Positions 1 through 11,250 of a stretch of DNA of 64,000 nt are shown piece after piece. The first letter of the stretch is position 1; the number at the start of each line of letters is the position of its first letter. The notes under the pieces are model-generated. The model did no database searches. It saw only the letters and a program-made list of their open reading frames with translations, and was not told where the DNA came from. Source of the DNA: Kudoa neothunni (taxonomy: Eukaryota > Cnidaria); the NCBI GenBank assembly GCA_964304625.1, contig OZ199840.1, positions 4,092,001-4,156,000 on the forward strand. Reading direction: 5' to 3'. Both the position numbers and the translations under genes were made by a program.

Positions 1-451
1 TTCACTTAAATATGTTAACAATCTCGAATACAACCGATGTATAATATTTGATTTATAATCAATAGCTTTCCTGTTTAAAGGTTATTTAAAAAATTAGTTT
101 CACAACATAATATTTTAATCACGTTTCCTCAGCTTGTAAGAGCGATATTTATCAGCGGTGTAATGTTTTGCTTTCCATTTATCATATTGGGTTAAATACT
201 ATCGGATTCTAGATTAATTATTGCATTATATGCTAATCTATCTGAAACATTAAAAAACATCTAGCATTTTTTTTCATATGTTACAAGAGAAAACAAATAA
301 AATATAATTTATAATTAGTTCTGTAAAATGGGTCGTATGAATATTACCATTATGCAATAATACATAACTTTTATCTCTATTAAAATCCTATAAGTTTAAA
401 ATAATTTTTAATTAACTATAAGCACATCATTTTTAAACAAAAACATTGCAG
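1..451. other. AT-rich intergenic or intronic sequence
   Basis: I see no gene, RNA gene or repeat here. The stretch ends in a pyrimidine-poor but plausible splice acceptor (ttgcag) just before the exon-like open stretch at 452. Confidence 0.4.
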
Positions 452-589
452 AAACGTGAAAATCAATCATATTTAAGTCGATTGAAAACATCCATTGATG
501 ATAATCTTACAAGTAAAGCCAAGCCGCTACAGCGTATAAAATGTAAAAAATCTGATCTCGATTTTCATAATTATAAACTAAAAAAATAG
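452..589 (+). CDS. possible terminal exon of an unidentified gene
   Basis: An open frame of 45 codons follows an AG acceptor (ttgcag) and ends in TAG. The peptide is lysine- and serine-rich and begins KRENQSYLSRLKTSIDDN. Its codon mix looks more coding-like than the flanking AT-rich DNA, but it matches no family that I recognise. It could be the last exon of a gene entering from the left edge of the window or chance. The call rests only on openness and the splice signal. Confidence 0.2.
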   Translation, partial: KRENQSYLSRLKTSIDDNLTSKAKPLQRIKCKKSDLDFHNYKLKK

Positions 590-728
590 GTATAGGAGTG
601 GTTTACTTCATTATTTGTTCCTAATTACGGCTGTCAAATGTATAGGGATATTCTGTGATGACCCAATTATTGTAATTACTTAAAAAACAGGAAACAATTT
701 TATTTTATGGATTTAGTACGGAATAATT

Positions 729-840
729 ATGAATAAATTGATCAACAAATTCAATGTGACGCTCTATAATTTCAGAAAATATAACCCAAAAGCACCATTC
801 GAGAAGCCTTTGATATCGATTATTATAGCTGTTTGCAACC
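729..840 (+). CDS. possible first exon, glycosyltransferase-2-like start
   Basis: An ATG opens 37 codons and then meets a perfect donor, GTAAGT, at 841. The end of the peptide, KPLISIIIAVCN, resembles the first beta strand of GT-A family 2 glycosyltransferases (pattern P-x-V-S-I-I-I-x-x-x-N). No downstream exon could be placed before the hAT element at 1134, so the gene is either cut by that insertion, continues beyond it through a long intron, or the exon is spurious. The family assignment is inference from one short motif. Confidence 0.28.
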
Positions 841-1133
841 GTAAGTTATTAGGATAACTTTTAATGTGCTTTCCTTTAAACATGTCGTTTAAATTGATAT
901 ATATTTAAATAACTTAAGTCTGTATAACGCAGTATCTATTGATTCGGTTTATTTCCGTATATTATGCAACCAATTTAAAAATCGCATTTTGTAAAGGGTT
1001 CACAAAATATGCATTTAGATATATTACGACAGTATTTTTTCTAGTGATATATTAAAATTTTGTCAAAGAACATGTATTTACATGGACTAATATTAAAATT
1101 CTATTCAAAAAAATAGCATTTCAAAGGCTAGGG
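841..1133. other. AT-rich spacer
   Basis: Nothing recognisable apart from the donor site at 841. The last eight bases (ggctaggg) would be the target site of the following hAT element, but no matching right-hand duplicate was found. Confidence 0.4.
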
Positions 1134-2840
1134 CAGGGGTCAGAAACCTATGACTCGCGAGTCAGATATGAGTCTTTTGGTGGCTTCATCTGGCTGACAG
1201 ACAAATGTACTATTATAAAAAAATGTTTCGTTAGACTACTTAGTCTATATGTGAAACGATGACAAGACTAGATTTGAAAATCAGTTCGCAGTCATTTCAT
1301 CGAGTAATTGTCCAAAATGTCGTTGTGCCTTTCTACTTATCTATCAATGTCATCGGCAACGCATACGAGGCAGAGGCACCGTCCAAGTGGGGTTGCCGTA
1401 TTTTGATCTCAAAAGTAGGACTGATTTGGGCTTATGTAAAAGAGTTCACATAACGTCTTATCGTGAGCTCAGAAAGTAAACTTCCTTTGTTTCAGCTGCG
1501 TTTTTAGTCTACAAATATTAGAGCCCTTTTCTAGGAAAATGGCTAAAAGAAAAAGGGGAAATGATTATCGAGCCTCAGCGGGAATGGACAGAGGAATTTG
1601 CCTTCGTAGAGAGAGCGAGTCCCGCAGTATGTCTAATATGCACTGATAAAACTTAATCTATGTAAGGATCAAATAGAAAGCGACAGTTCGATCTACTACA
1701 TTTGCATCAAAATATCCTGCGGGGATAACAGGAAGAAAGCAGTTCAAGAGCTAATATCAAGAGTGAAAGCTAGTCAGCCGCAACTCCCCGTTTGGGCCAA
1801 ACAAGTCGACCGGAATTTGGCTTACTTTGAGGGCGGTTTAGAAATTATGAGAAACAGAAAGCCTTTCACGGATGAGGAGTATGTCAAAACATTCATGATT
1901 GCGTTTGCCGATGAACTTTTTGGCGATTTCTCGGATAGGGAATAGATAATTAAACGAATAAAAGGCGTCTATGTCGGCAAGAACTAATCATGATCGTTCC
2001 GTCATGACGTTAAATCAAATCGAGGCCACGCAAGTGAGGGACACAAATGCAACATTATTTTTATCTCTTGTTTTGGATGATTCAATAGACGTAAACAGTT
2101 TATCCCAGCTCAACGTGGCTGCAAGTTACGTTGTCGGAGAAACACTACATGGGGAAATTCTTGCAGTTTTGCCTACGAATGGGACACCAAGAGGAAGATA
2201 TATTCAAGTCCTTCACTGAGTTCGCTAAAGAAAAAAATCTATCGATAGATAAACTTGTTTCGGTGTGTAATGATGGCACTCCATGCATAGTGAGGAAAAA
2301 AGAGAATTCGTAGCTCCTCTTTGTGAATATGAAAAATGGTGCCTTCTAAGTTTTTGATGAATCGTCCATTAGGAGGCTCTTCGTGCTCAGGTGTGTGCCG
2401 AACAGCCTGGTGAGGTGATGTCGTTGGTCATCTATATTGTTGCTCGAGCTTTAAAAGATCGTCAGTTTAAAACACTGTTGGATGAAGTTGGGAATAATTA
2501 TCCTCGTCTGTTTCTGCACAGCAACGTGCTTAGGTGGTCAAGGGGTAAGTGCTCAGTCGTTTCGCGGCTCGTGTGGATGAAATCTAAAATTTTCTAAGAT
2601 TTAAAAATGTCGAGCGGCCTGAGTTAGCCGACATTGAGTGACTCCTGAAGTTCTACTATCTCATGGATATTTCTGAATATCTAATCCAGCTCAGTGTGAA
2701 AATGCTAGGCGTTTGAAGTACATTCTTATCTCTGCAACAAGCAATGTTTGTATTTAAAAACATGCTAGAACTAGAAATTCTAAAAAGCGATAACGAGAGT
2801 GTGAGAATGATGTGGCTCAACATACAAAGTTACTAAAATG
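1134..2840 (+). mobile_element. hAT transposon, right end missing or unrecognised
   Basis: The left tip reads CAGGGGTCAGAAACC followed by a GC-rich stretch with the words ctcgcgagtcag and catctggct. This is the classic hAT tip of the group that carries GTF2IRD2/ZBED-like transposases. Transposase-derived frames follow from 1539 to about 2830. I could not find the matching ...CCCCTG end before 3016, so the right end is deleted or eroded. The much higher GC of this block compared with its surroundings suggests a later arrival than the host background. Confidence 0.7.
1539..2830 (+). pseudogene. hAT transposase pseudogene (GTF2IRD2-like)
   Basis: It begins with ATG, MAKRKRGNDYR, then shifts frame into a BED-finger-like piece containing EWTEEF and CLIC. 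Later pieces, in several frames, run in the order expected of GTF2IRD2/SCAND3-type hAT transposases: NRKPFTDEEYVKTFM, a catalytic-core piece TNATLFLSLVLDDS (with D), EEDIFKSFTEFAKEKNLS, CNDGTPC, the insertion-domain piece EQPGEVMSLVIYIVARALK, LDEVGNNYPRLFLHSNVLRW, and YLIQLSVKMLG. At least four frame changes or stops separate them and the C-terminal dimerisation region is not visible. This is a dead copy. Family placement comes from the order of these motifs. Confidence 0.7.
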
Positions 2841-3015
2841 TTAAACATGATATTTGTTGCATCCAAAACGGATGGATTAAGACAAAAATGAGAAAACCGT
2901 GTTCTTTAGAGCTTTAACTAAAAATACCGTATTTCAGTATACTCTCAAACCCAATAACTAACACAATTATTCCGTAATTTTTGTAAATTTACTTTAAATA
3001 AGTTTATAATGCATT

Positions 3016-4071
3016 GGCTAAATTACACATAATGTTCATCCAATCGGTGATTTTGGGGAGGTCTCGATTCTTTATAATACGATGCAATCAAACAAAAAAA
3101 TTTTTACGTTAGAGAATATTGATAAGATTATAGACTTGGATCATGGTTTTTTTCGCAATGACCTTGAATATACAATAAAAACAATGCAAAATTTGGGTCT
3201 TATGAAGAGTTATTCAAAATGTTTTTGTGGCGGTCAAATGTTTCTAGTTAAGAGAAAAGACGTTGATGATGGTTATCAATACAAATGTATTTCATGCAAC
3301 AAAAAAACTTCGATACAACAAGGAACTATTTTTGAAATTTCTCGATTTCCTTTGTGGAAAATTTTTATTTTTATAGTAACGGTAATCCAACATCCAACAA
3401 TGACGTACGGCGATATTCGTAAACACACTAAAATTTCTTCAAACTCCACCATAAATTATTGTAAAAACGTCATTACTGATTTTATGGCATCTAAACTAGA
3501 TGAGGAATTTTCTAAAATAGGCGGGAAGGATGTTGTAGTACAAATAGATGAGACCGCTATATCAAAAAGGAAGTTCAACGTTGGAAGAATTCTTCGGAAT
3601 CAATATTATTGGATGGTGGGAGGAATAGACGAAGACGGAAATTTCTTTTTGAAAATAACGCAAAAAAGAAATAAGGATATTCTAAAAATAATAAGTATTG
3701 AGAATGTAGAGGAAGAGTCAACTATTTGGACCGATGGTTGGAAAGGTTACAACAGTTTGAAGGATCTAGGTTTTGTTCACGGTACCGTGATCCATAAAAG
3801 AAGGTTTGTTTCTATTGAGGCGGTCCATACTAACAAAATAGAAGCTACATGGGGGGCTTTTAAAATAAAATATAGAAACGCCAAAAATAAAACCCCAGAA
3901 ACACTTCCTAACATGTTGTTGACTTCATATTTCGAAGAAAATATAGTGGAAAAGAATTGTCGACTTTATTTAAATATATAATGGTTTTTAAGTAGTAACA
4001 ATTTATTTTTCCTACATTTTACGAGGTGTTTCATTTTTCCCGATTGGATGCACGGTCAATGTAATTTAGCC
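3016..4071 (+). mobile_element. Merlin DNA transposon, apparently complete
   Basis: Terminal inverted repeats flank the transposase: the left end GGCTAAATTACA...CATCCAATCGG and the reverse complement of the right end GGCTAAATTACA...CATCCAATCGG agree over about 30 bases with a variable middle. Merlin elements usually make 8-9 base duplications. The flanks here (aatgcatt left, catatatt right) agree at only five of eight positions, so the duplication is weak or eroded. A shorter, dead relative lies at 7861-8782 with the same first 12 bases. Confidence 0.85.
3082..3981 (+). CDS. Merlin (IS1016/ISXO2-like) transposase, intact
   Basis: A single uninterrupted frame of 299 residues. It cuts and rejoins the ends of its own element in the nucleus. 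Residues about 40-75 form a zinc-ribbon-like motif (CFCGG...YKCISCNKK), typical of the IS1595/Merlin group. The DDE core follows: first Asp in VVVQIDETAIS near residue 157, second Asp in TIWTDGWKGY, and Glu in HTNKIEATWGAFK. The length is normal for Merlin (about 270-330). The start codon is the first ATG after the left repeat and a TATA-like stretch lies just upstream. All three catalytic residues and both terminal repeats are present, so this copy could be active or very recently active. No intron is seen. Confidence 0.9.
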   Translation: MQSNKKIFTLENIDKIIDLDHGFFRNDLEYTIKTMQNLGLMKSYSKCFCGGQMFLVKRKDVDDGYQYKCISCNKKTSIQQGTIFEISRFPLWKIFIFIVTVIQHPTMTYGDIRKHTKISSNSTINYCKNVITDFMASKLDEEFSKIGGKDVVVQIDETAISKRKFNVGRILRNQYYWMVGGIDEDGNFFLKITQKRNKDILKIISIENVEEESTIWTDGWKGYNSLKDLGFVHGTVIHKRRFVSIEAVHTNKIEATWGAFKIKYRNAKNKTPETLPNMLLTSYFEENIVEKNCRLYLNI

Positions 4072-4253
4072 CATATATTAATAAAAGTGTGCCATATCCA
4101 TGTTCTCAATAAGCATGGCTGACACTTATTCTTAGTAAGACTCTGCGTACCATTGAGAATAGTTATTAAACTTATATTATTATATGGAAAAACATTAACT
4201 TAATCTTTTATCAAAAGTTTTATACAACAAATTTTTTTTATGTATTTTATTTA
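4072..4253. other. spacer ending in a 9-base target duplication
   Basis: No gene. Positions 4245-4253 read ttttattta and are repeated exactly at 9683-9691, flanking the long-inverted-repeat element. Confidence 0.6.
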
Positions 4254-4359
4254 GGCAGTGGCTATCGCTACGGATCCGTTTAATCCGTATGCGGGGGTTG
4301 TCTATTGCTACGGGAGGGAATAACTCCAAATCTACAAACTCACATAAAATTTGAAATTT
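4254..4359 (+). repeat. left terminal inverted repeat of the Mutator-like element
   Basis: It starts ggcagtggctatcgctacgg and is about 95% identical to the reverse complement of 9577-9682. It contains two spaced ctat(t/c)gctacgg words and a GC-rich core (gtatgcgggggttg), which stands out from the AT-rich background. Confidence 0.8.
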
Positions 4360-5037
4360 ATATTTGTAATCAATGATTTTTGGCCTAACATAATTAACTG
4401 TTTTGGAGAAAATTTGAGCTATTGAAAAATATAACATTAATGTAAGGAGTTTTGGATTAAAAAATAGCTTTAGTTCATCTTTTTACCATTTAATAAAATT
4501 AATATGCAAAATTGTTTGTGTAAAATCGGTTAATAAGGATAATACTCAAATGAAATAAACATTTTTTACTTCTTTTAATATGATCGTGCGCCAAGAAACG
4601 TTTTTAATTTTGTGGCAACTGCTCACCTATTTTAAATGGACGGCATATTTATATAATTTGAAAATTTAAAATAGTTAGGTAATAATTATTAGTTTACGAA
4701 AAATATTAAGCGCATGAGTTAGAAATATTGTATTAAATTGATTATGATCAATTGTTTTGTTCAAATAAAACATTTTTTAATAAACAGTTAGTAATTTAAA
4801 TAGTTAGTATATTATTTTTTCATATGTTTTTATTCTAGAAAAAGAAATGACAGCCTACTTTCTTTAGGTCATCCGATGGTTTTCACTCTCAGTGGGAATG
4901 ATAGTCCTAACTAATATTTGGTAACATTTTAATAATTTTATTTCAAGTATCAGTTGTTATTTCGTATTATTTTGGATTAACTTCCTTTGAAATATTTGTA
5001 TTACACAAAGTTTACTGGTAAAAAATGGGTATTTTAA

Positions 5038-7400
5038 CCCTTTCGTTCCCAAATTTTTTTTTTACATGAAATCTTTTTGTGTAAAATTAATGATAAAATT
5101 ATATATAATTTAAAATTTATACTTTAAACAAAAATTATTTAACGACAATTTAAAGCTCCTTTTAATCTGTCCACCAAGGTGGACAATGGGTATTTATTAT
5201 TTATTTGCCTCGGCATATTCGCGCATTGGTTCCGCGCAAAAAAAGAAAACATAAGAAAATTAAAATTTTAAAATATTTTTACAGCATATTATGAAAGTTA
5301 TAGAAACAATTCCTTTCTTTCTTAAGACAACAAAATGAATGGCATTTCATACATTTAAATTTGGTCTTTTTTGACAAACCCTACATCTTGAATGTGTTGT
5401 CATTATTTCAGGAAAATGTCCAAATATGTCAAGACAGATTTCATCACTCAATGGATTAGACCTCGTTCTTTTTTTATCGACGTTGGCGTAATTTTTTCCG
5501 CTATCAGTTTGATTAAGTGAGGGTCTACCACGTTTTGATTGTGTAGTCATTGCTTGATGGTAGATAAGACTTTCACTAACTTTTAAAGAAAAATCCAACG
5601 AATCCATTACTTCATTCTTATCGGTGCGTCTCACGGAACAATTTCGTTTGTAAAGTAGCCAAGCGTTAACCATGCATGTGTTTAGAGCCCAAAAAAAGGT
5701 TCTAAAATAATACTTTCTGCGCTTATGTTTCATAACATAAAGTGACATGAGCATATCGGATAGGTCAACCCCGCCCATATTTTGGTTATATTCCTTAACC
5801 ACAGCTGGACAAGAAACTTCCACCATTTTTTTCTTAGACCTATCGAATCTTTTTGACATTGAGACTGGCTCAATCGAGGAATGAGTAGATGAAAGAGTGA
5901 CAACTGATCCATCAAACCATCTTGTTATCGATATTCCATTACCAGAGTCATGAGCAGAATCATACTAGCCACGTCCTTCTTTTTTTAAATCTTTGTCACT
6001 ACTCAACGGACAACCCTTAACTCTGTTAATACGTATCGTACCAACAGAATAGATATTTCTTCGTTTTAAGAAGATTTGGAACGGGATAGATGTAAACCAG
6101 TTGTCGAAATAAGTGAAATATGGTTTGCTCAGCGGTAGACTTTCGCACAACTTTTGGTGACGGCGGATTTTCGTCCATCGTAAAGATGAAAATCGTAAAC
6201 CAAACCATTAACACCACATCTCGCAAACATTTTAAACCCCCATTTCGTTGGTTTATTGGGGACGTATTGCTTGGCCTTATATTTGCCTTTAAACGGGATA
6301 ATCTGTTCGTCAATTGAATGGTTTCTTTCGGGCTCAATCTTTAGAAACGATGCTCTAACAAAATCTAACAAAGGTCTAATTTTAGCGAATTTGTCGTATT
6401 TGGGCGAATTAGGATCCGTGATAATTTTAGAGTTATCCACGAAGTGCAAGTATTTATATATTTGCTCAAAACGGTTCCTTGAGAAAGCCTCGGAAACAAG
6501 GGGATAGTTCATAAGTTTCGACCAATAACATCGATACCTCGGCATTCTTACTATCCCCATAATAATTAAAATCCCCAGATATTTTTTTATTTCCATAATA
6601 TCAGTTTTGAAATTGGAATTTTGTTGAGTAGCGTACAGATTTGATTCATATGCAATATTCGATATCAACTCATCCGTGAAGAAAAATTTGAAATACTCAA
6701 TGGGCAATACGAGGTCTTGCAAGTCGCTAAAAATTGTCTCATTGATTTCTAAATTTTCAGCTGGATTTGGAACGTTCTGTTTCTTTTCCCACTTAAAATT
6801 TAAAATTTGATCATCATCAGAATCACTGGAATCTTGATATGTTTCATCACCCAATTCTGCCACGTAGTTTTGAATGATAGGACAGTCCAACTCATCTACC
6901 ATCACATCTGGTTCTGAATTATCCGCATCTGGAAATACAATTACTTCTGTGATGGTTTTTCCATTTTCTTTCTGACTAAAAACAATATCGTGATCCATTG
7001 GAATATACTATCGGAAGTCCTCGAAGCCCCAATGTCCACTATAATACCCACGTGGAGATTTGTGTGTTTTTTGGTATATTTAAATCACAAATTAATTAAA
7101 TTTCATTTATTAAATATTCGCTTCATTTTTTACAATATTTAATTTTTTTCAGTAACATTTTATGATTTATTGATACTTATTTTTCCAAATGTTTTAGATT
7201 ATTTAAGCGTTATAAAAAGGGAGGGTTGTATCACAAATAAAAATGACCATAAAGCATTTATTAATATGCTATCTCATTTAATATATAGAGTAACAACTTA
7301 TGTTTAATATATTAATAAATTACCTTTTAATAATTAATGTACATAAATATATAAACGAATTAATTTTTGTCCACTAAAGTGGACAATGGGAACGAAAGGG
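5038..7400 (-). mobile_element. piggyBac transposon 1, full length
   Basis: Both ends carry TTAA target duplications (5034-5037 and 7401-7404). The terminal repeats are CCCTTTCGTTCCC on the left and GGGAACGAAAGGG on the right, an exact 13-base inversion. Each end has a subterminal palindrome of the form tgtccac..gtggaca: 5168-5185 on the left and 7368-7385 on the right, at unequal distances from the tips. The transposase gene between them is on the minus strand and broken. The element is inserted in the Mutator-like element at 4254-9682, so it is younger than that host element. Confidence 0.92.
5279..6998 (-). pseudogene. piggyBac transposase pseudogene
   Basis: It reads from ATG at 6998. 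An acidic N-terminus is followed by the transposase core with all three catalytic aspartates: NHSIDEQIIPFKG, YFTYFDNWFTS and MGGVDLSD. The C-terminal cysteine-rich domain begins CRVCQK and continues in another frame as KFKCMKCHSFCC, ending at TAA 5279-5281. The coding line is broken by a frame change near 6130-6150, one in-frame stop near 5966 and a further frame change near 5350. The total of about 570 codons is normal for the family. Few lesions and preserved ends suggest fairly recent inactivation. Confidence 0.88.
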
Positions 7401-7860
7401 TTAAGAGACAATTCCCTTACTTTATGTTCTCAACCGTAACAACGATACATAATTTTTCATACAAAATGCACGCGTAAGTTATGCGAAATTCTCAAATAGG
7501 ATCGTTAGCAGCAGTTAAATACAAGGGTGCACTAATAAGAATACCAATTGTGGAATTTATCTAAAATATTTGATTTTACAATCACCGCGAGTTCGAAAGT
7601 TTATGTATTGCTTTCGTTAACACAAATTTCCAACAGAATTGAAGAATAAGTAGCATTAGGTGATCAACCAAAAATAATCATGTAACAACATTATTGTCTT
7701 CTTTTTAGTTTTAACATCACAATTAAAATTGTGAGCTGACATACTGATGGTCGTAAATACATCCATGTTGGTTATTCTTATTGTTTTCAAATTGTGTAGG
7801 GATTTCATTGTGATATTTTTACTTTTTTCATAGCATAACATTTTTTGTATACGATTTTTG
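7401..7860. other. interior of the Mutator-like element
   Basis: AT-rich sequence between the nested piggyBac and Merlin insertions. I see no coding sequence of its own. Confidence 0.5.
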
Positions 7861-8782
7861 GGCTAAATTACAGTATACGTGTCTTAACTTGGTTAACTTT
7901 GTTGAATATTCGGTTTTCGTCGCCAATGTCTGCTTTTAAAACAATGTTCACTTTAGAAAACATTGATCAAATAAAAATGTTATATTATGGATATTTTCGA
8001 GAGGATTTATCTTATACTATTAAATGTTTACAGAGTATTGGTATATTAAATAGTATCCGCGCTTGTTCTTGTGGTGGGGGTATGTACATAATTTAAGAAA
8101 AGATATTGACGATGTATGCCAATATAAATGCGAAAAATGCTCCAAGCGATGTTCCATAAGAATAGGGTCTATTTTTGAACAATCGAAGATTCCAATATGG
8201 AAATCATTTCTTCTGATTGTTTGCATAATACTGCATCCCAATATGACGTATAAAACATTATGCAATCATTTGGATATTTCGTCTTATTCTACAATATATG
8301 ATTGGAAAACAATGGTAAAAGATCTGATGGCTTCAATATTGGATCAAAAGTTTTCAAAAATTGGCGGGAAAGACATTGTGGTTCAAATCGATGAAACCAC
8401 CATAACAAAGTGAAAATATGGTGTGGGGCACATCCTTCGAAGTCAACAATATTGGATGATTGGGGGAATAGACGAAGATGGTAATTGTTTCCTCAAGATA
8501 CTTCAAGAAAGAAATCGCATAGTCCTAGAAGAAATCGTATGAAAGAATGTAGAGGAAGGTTCCATTATTTGGACTGATGGTTGGGTGGATACAACCGCCT
8601 GGAAACATTGGGATTTATCCACGGAACCGTCATTCATAAGCGCCGATTTGTTTCTGATGAATGCGTCCATACGAAGAAAATACCCCGGACAAGAAATTAA
8701 CACCTCTTGTAAATATATAATGAATTTTTAAACAGTGTGAATTTTTTCGCCCGAGGTCAGACATGTACACTGTAATTTGGCC
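7861..8782 (+). mobile_element. Merlin transposon 2, decayed
   Basis: The ends GGCTAAATTACAGTATAC and, reverse complemented, GGCCAAATTACAGTGTAC form inverted repeats of about 24 bases with three or four mismatches. The first 12 bases match the tip of the Merlin at 3016 but the inner repeat differs, so the two belong to related but separate families. No matching target duplication is visible (gatttttg against tagtaaag). Confidence 0.8.
7927..8700 (+). pseudogene. Merlin transposase pseudogene
   Basis: Frames starting MSAFKTMFTLENIDQI parallel the intact copy (FTLENIDKI...). Recognisable parts are the zinc ribbon (CSCGG, CEKCSKRC), the core (DIVVQIDETTITK, then a stop), ILRSQQYWMIGGIDEDG and SIIWTDGW. 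A frame change follows the first CxC motif near 8090, in-frame stops follow TTITK near 8411 and again near 8540, and sequence is lost after the second Asp, removing the region of the catalytic Glu. The copy cannot encode a working enzyme. Confidence 0.85.
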
Positions 8783-9576
8783 TAGTAAAGCTTTATTAAA
8801 ATATTTTAAAATTTTAGATTGAGAATCTTGTATTTTCCGCAATTCCATCATTTTTAATTTTGAGGAAAAAAGATGATCATAACCCTTAATATGACTTTTT
8901 AATGGGTTATATAAGTTAGCTTTCAATCCAAGAGAGGATTCCATCGTACAAATGACGCTACAATGAAAACTTTGATTCCCACATGGGTTACTGTAATCGA
9001 GAATACAAAACGTGTTTCCTTCTATTGTACACATTAATTTCAGATAACGCATTACAGTAAAATTTAAGTTTTTTTTTAATTTTTATGTTATTAAAACTAA
9101 TAATTTATCCATATTTGTAACAATAACATTTATGACGATAGAATTATGCCCACCGCTATTTAAATGCAAACAGTAAGCTTTGGTATTGATTTTAACCATA
9201 AAATAAAACATTACTTTAAACATATTTACTGAATTCACTACATAGAATGCTCTAATCGTTTTCTATGAATAACGGTAATACTTAATATACTTTGTAGATA
9301 TGTAATAATACATATAAATATAATCTATATAACAAATACAATTATTTCATTTTATAAAAAACTAGATAAGCATATTTTAACTGATTACGTTAGCTGCGCT
9401 AGATTAAACAGATTAGGTACAATCAGAGGTAATAGGATAGACATTTTATGCATATAGCACAACGTCTGGTATTTTCTTTTTAATTATAGAAACCTTTATT
9501 AGTTAAAAATTAAAATATCTATTCAACATTACTCATAACAAAACGTAAAACACGAAATTTATAGTCACAATATTAG
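8783..9576. other. interior of the Mutator-like element
   Basis: AT-rich with no recognised gene. A frame on the minus strand (8630-9052) overlaps the Merlin end and has no recognisable motif, so I treat it as chance. Confidence 0.4.
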
Positions 9577-9682
9577 AAATTTCAAATTTTATGTGGGTTT
9601 GTAGATTTGGAGTTATTCCCTCCCGTAGCAATAGACAACCCCCGCATGCGGATTAGACGGATCCGTAGCAATAGCCAGTGCC
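9577..9682 (-). repeat. right terminal inverted repeat of the Mutator-like element
   Basis: Inverted partner of 4254-4359. It is followed at once by the 9-base duplication ttttattta (9683-9691), which also abuts the next long-TIR element. Confidence 0.8.
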
Positions 9683-9692
9683 TTTTATTTAT

Positions 9693-11250
9693 GGAAGTGG
9701 CTATTCTTACGAGACCGTGTAATCCCTTCTCGGGACCGTCTATTCTTTCGACAATGAGTATCTTTTTTCCTATGAATTTTTTAGGTTTTACAAATTGTAA
9801 TTTTAATCCAACTAATTCATAAGTTTTGGGCATTATTCCTCCCTTCCGATCGTTTACTAACACCAAAAATCAATTATTTTTCTATTTTTGACAGTTTAGG
9901 CATATTTAAATCGACAGTTTTTTCTAATTGTGATAATGTAACTTTATTTACATACGAACCCATTGGTCCAAGTGTCAATGCTACGGCTTCGTCAGATTAT
10001 TGAAAACCTGACTAAATCTAATTTTAAATGCATGTAGACCTACTATGTCATTTAAAAAGTTAATTTTTGTAAATCAAGGATATAAATTTCTGTGCAGGTT
10101 TAAAATTTTTGTCATTTTTCTTAGTATTAACTCTGCCCCTATGAAGTACGAAAAAATGACCCACGTATTGATGGGTTCCAATTTGTACCCAAGATGAAAT
10201 TGATTATAAATGTGAAAAAATATTTAGAACGTAACGTGATACAACTCTAAGGAATTTATAAATATGAATTAACAAAATCTTTCCCCCTCTTGTAACTTTA
10301 AATGCAGATATAAGACCAATATAAATTGATCAAGTTGGACCAATGTGGTAAAGTCATAGCACGAATTTCAACACAAACGTTTCCAATAAAATCATATTTC
10401 TTGAAGCTGAGAGTGAATTTTATTATACAGGTAATTCGTATGTAGAAATATTTGTTTTGTTAATATAGTTCAAGTTAAGTTGAAGAATATACTGAAGAAA
10501 AAACGTAAACCAACATAATATTAGATAATAACAATGTATTTACCTGGGTAATTGTAATCAAATGTATAAATCAAATAATAATTTTTATAATGATATACTC
10601 ATTCAATCCAACATCAAGTCTGTCGGAAGACCCAAGGCAGCAGATTAACCACTATTGGACTTTTGATTAAAAAATTAAAATAATATTTTAAAAAACCTTT
10701 GATAAAAACTTCATGTATTATAAAAATTACCAAATATAGGTTCCTGATTATGTTTTATGATTTATATTTTAACGTTACATAGCATTCATTATCAGGTGGT
10801 GGCATATAATTTTTTCGGCTAGGTCTATTTTATTTAAAATTTTTAAACAAATCATCAATATGTGCTAAATTATGATGTAAATATCTTATAAAATGATAAC
10901 AGTTCATACAATTGATTCGTATCAGATCATAACGTTGACACATGAACCAATGAGTTCATGTGTAAATAAAGTTACATTATCGTAATTGGCGTAAATTGTT
11001 AAAAACGTAAAAATAACAGGTATATAATCGTGATAATTAGTTTTAAGCAAGGGATAATACCAAAAACTTATGAACTAAGATAACTAAAACATTAACTTAT
11101 AAAAATTAAAAATTTTACAGGAAAAAAATGTAAACATACGTTTATAAATTCAGACTTAAAATACCTAAAGTAGGAGAAAAGATATTCATTGTCGTAAGAA
11201 TAGACGGTCCCGAGAAGAGATTGTATGGTCTCGTAAGAATAGCCAGTGTC
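9693..11250. mobile_element. second long-TIR element, Mutator-like, nonautonomous
   Basis: The left end (ggaagtggctattcttacga) and the reverse complement of the right end (gacactggctattcttacga) begin inverted repeats that can be followed for roughly 300 bases (about 9693-9990 against 10930-11250), with several small gaps. The flanks are tttatttat (9684-9692) and tttattcat (11251-11259), a 9-base duplication with one mismatch. The tip ctggctatt and the spaced ctattcttacga words parallel those of the neighbouring element, so the two are cousins. The centre (about 10.0-10.9 kb) is AT-rich and noncoding. It is probably mobilised by a transposase encoded elsewhere. Confidence 0.65.

Larger units (their letters stand above)
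4254..9682. mobile_element. long-TIR transposon, Mutator-like by structure, with nested insertions
   Basis: The ends are inverted copies of each other over 106 bases (4254-4359 and 9577-9682) with about five mismatches. A perfect 9-base direct repeat, ttttattta, lies immediately outside both ends. Long TIRs plus 9-base duplications are the hallmark of Mutator-like elements. Each TIR carries the word ctattgctacgg (ctatcgctacgg at the left tip) twice, about 40 bases apart, a likely protein-binding repeat. No transposase of its own is visible. The interior is occupied by a piggyBac (5038-7400), a Merlin (7861-8782) and AT-rich filler, so without those two insertions the element would be about 2.1 kb and nonautonomous. 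Superfamily is inferred from end structure only. Confidence 0.65.

Noticed and set aside
4254-9682. Large long-TIR element considered as a Polinton/Maverick
   Set aside because: No polymerase, integrase or capsid-type gene is visible, the target duplication is 9 bases rather than 6, and the length is explained by nested piggyBac and Merlin insertions.
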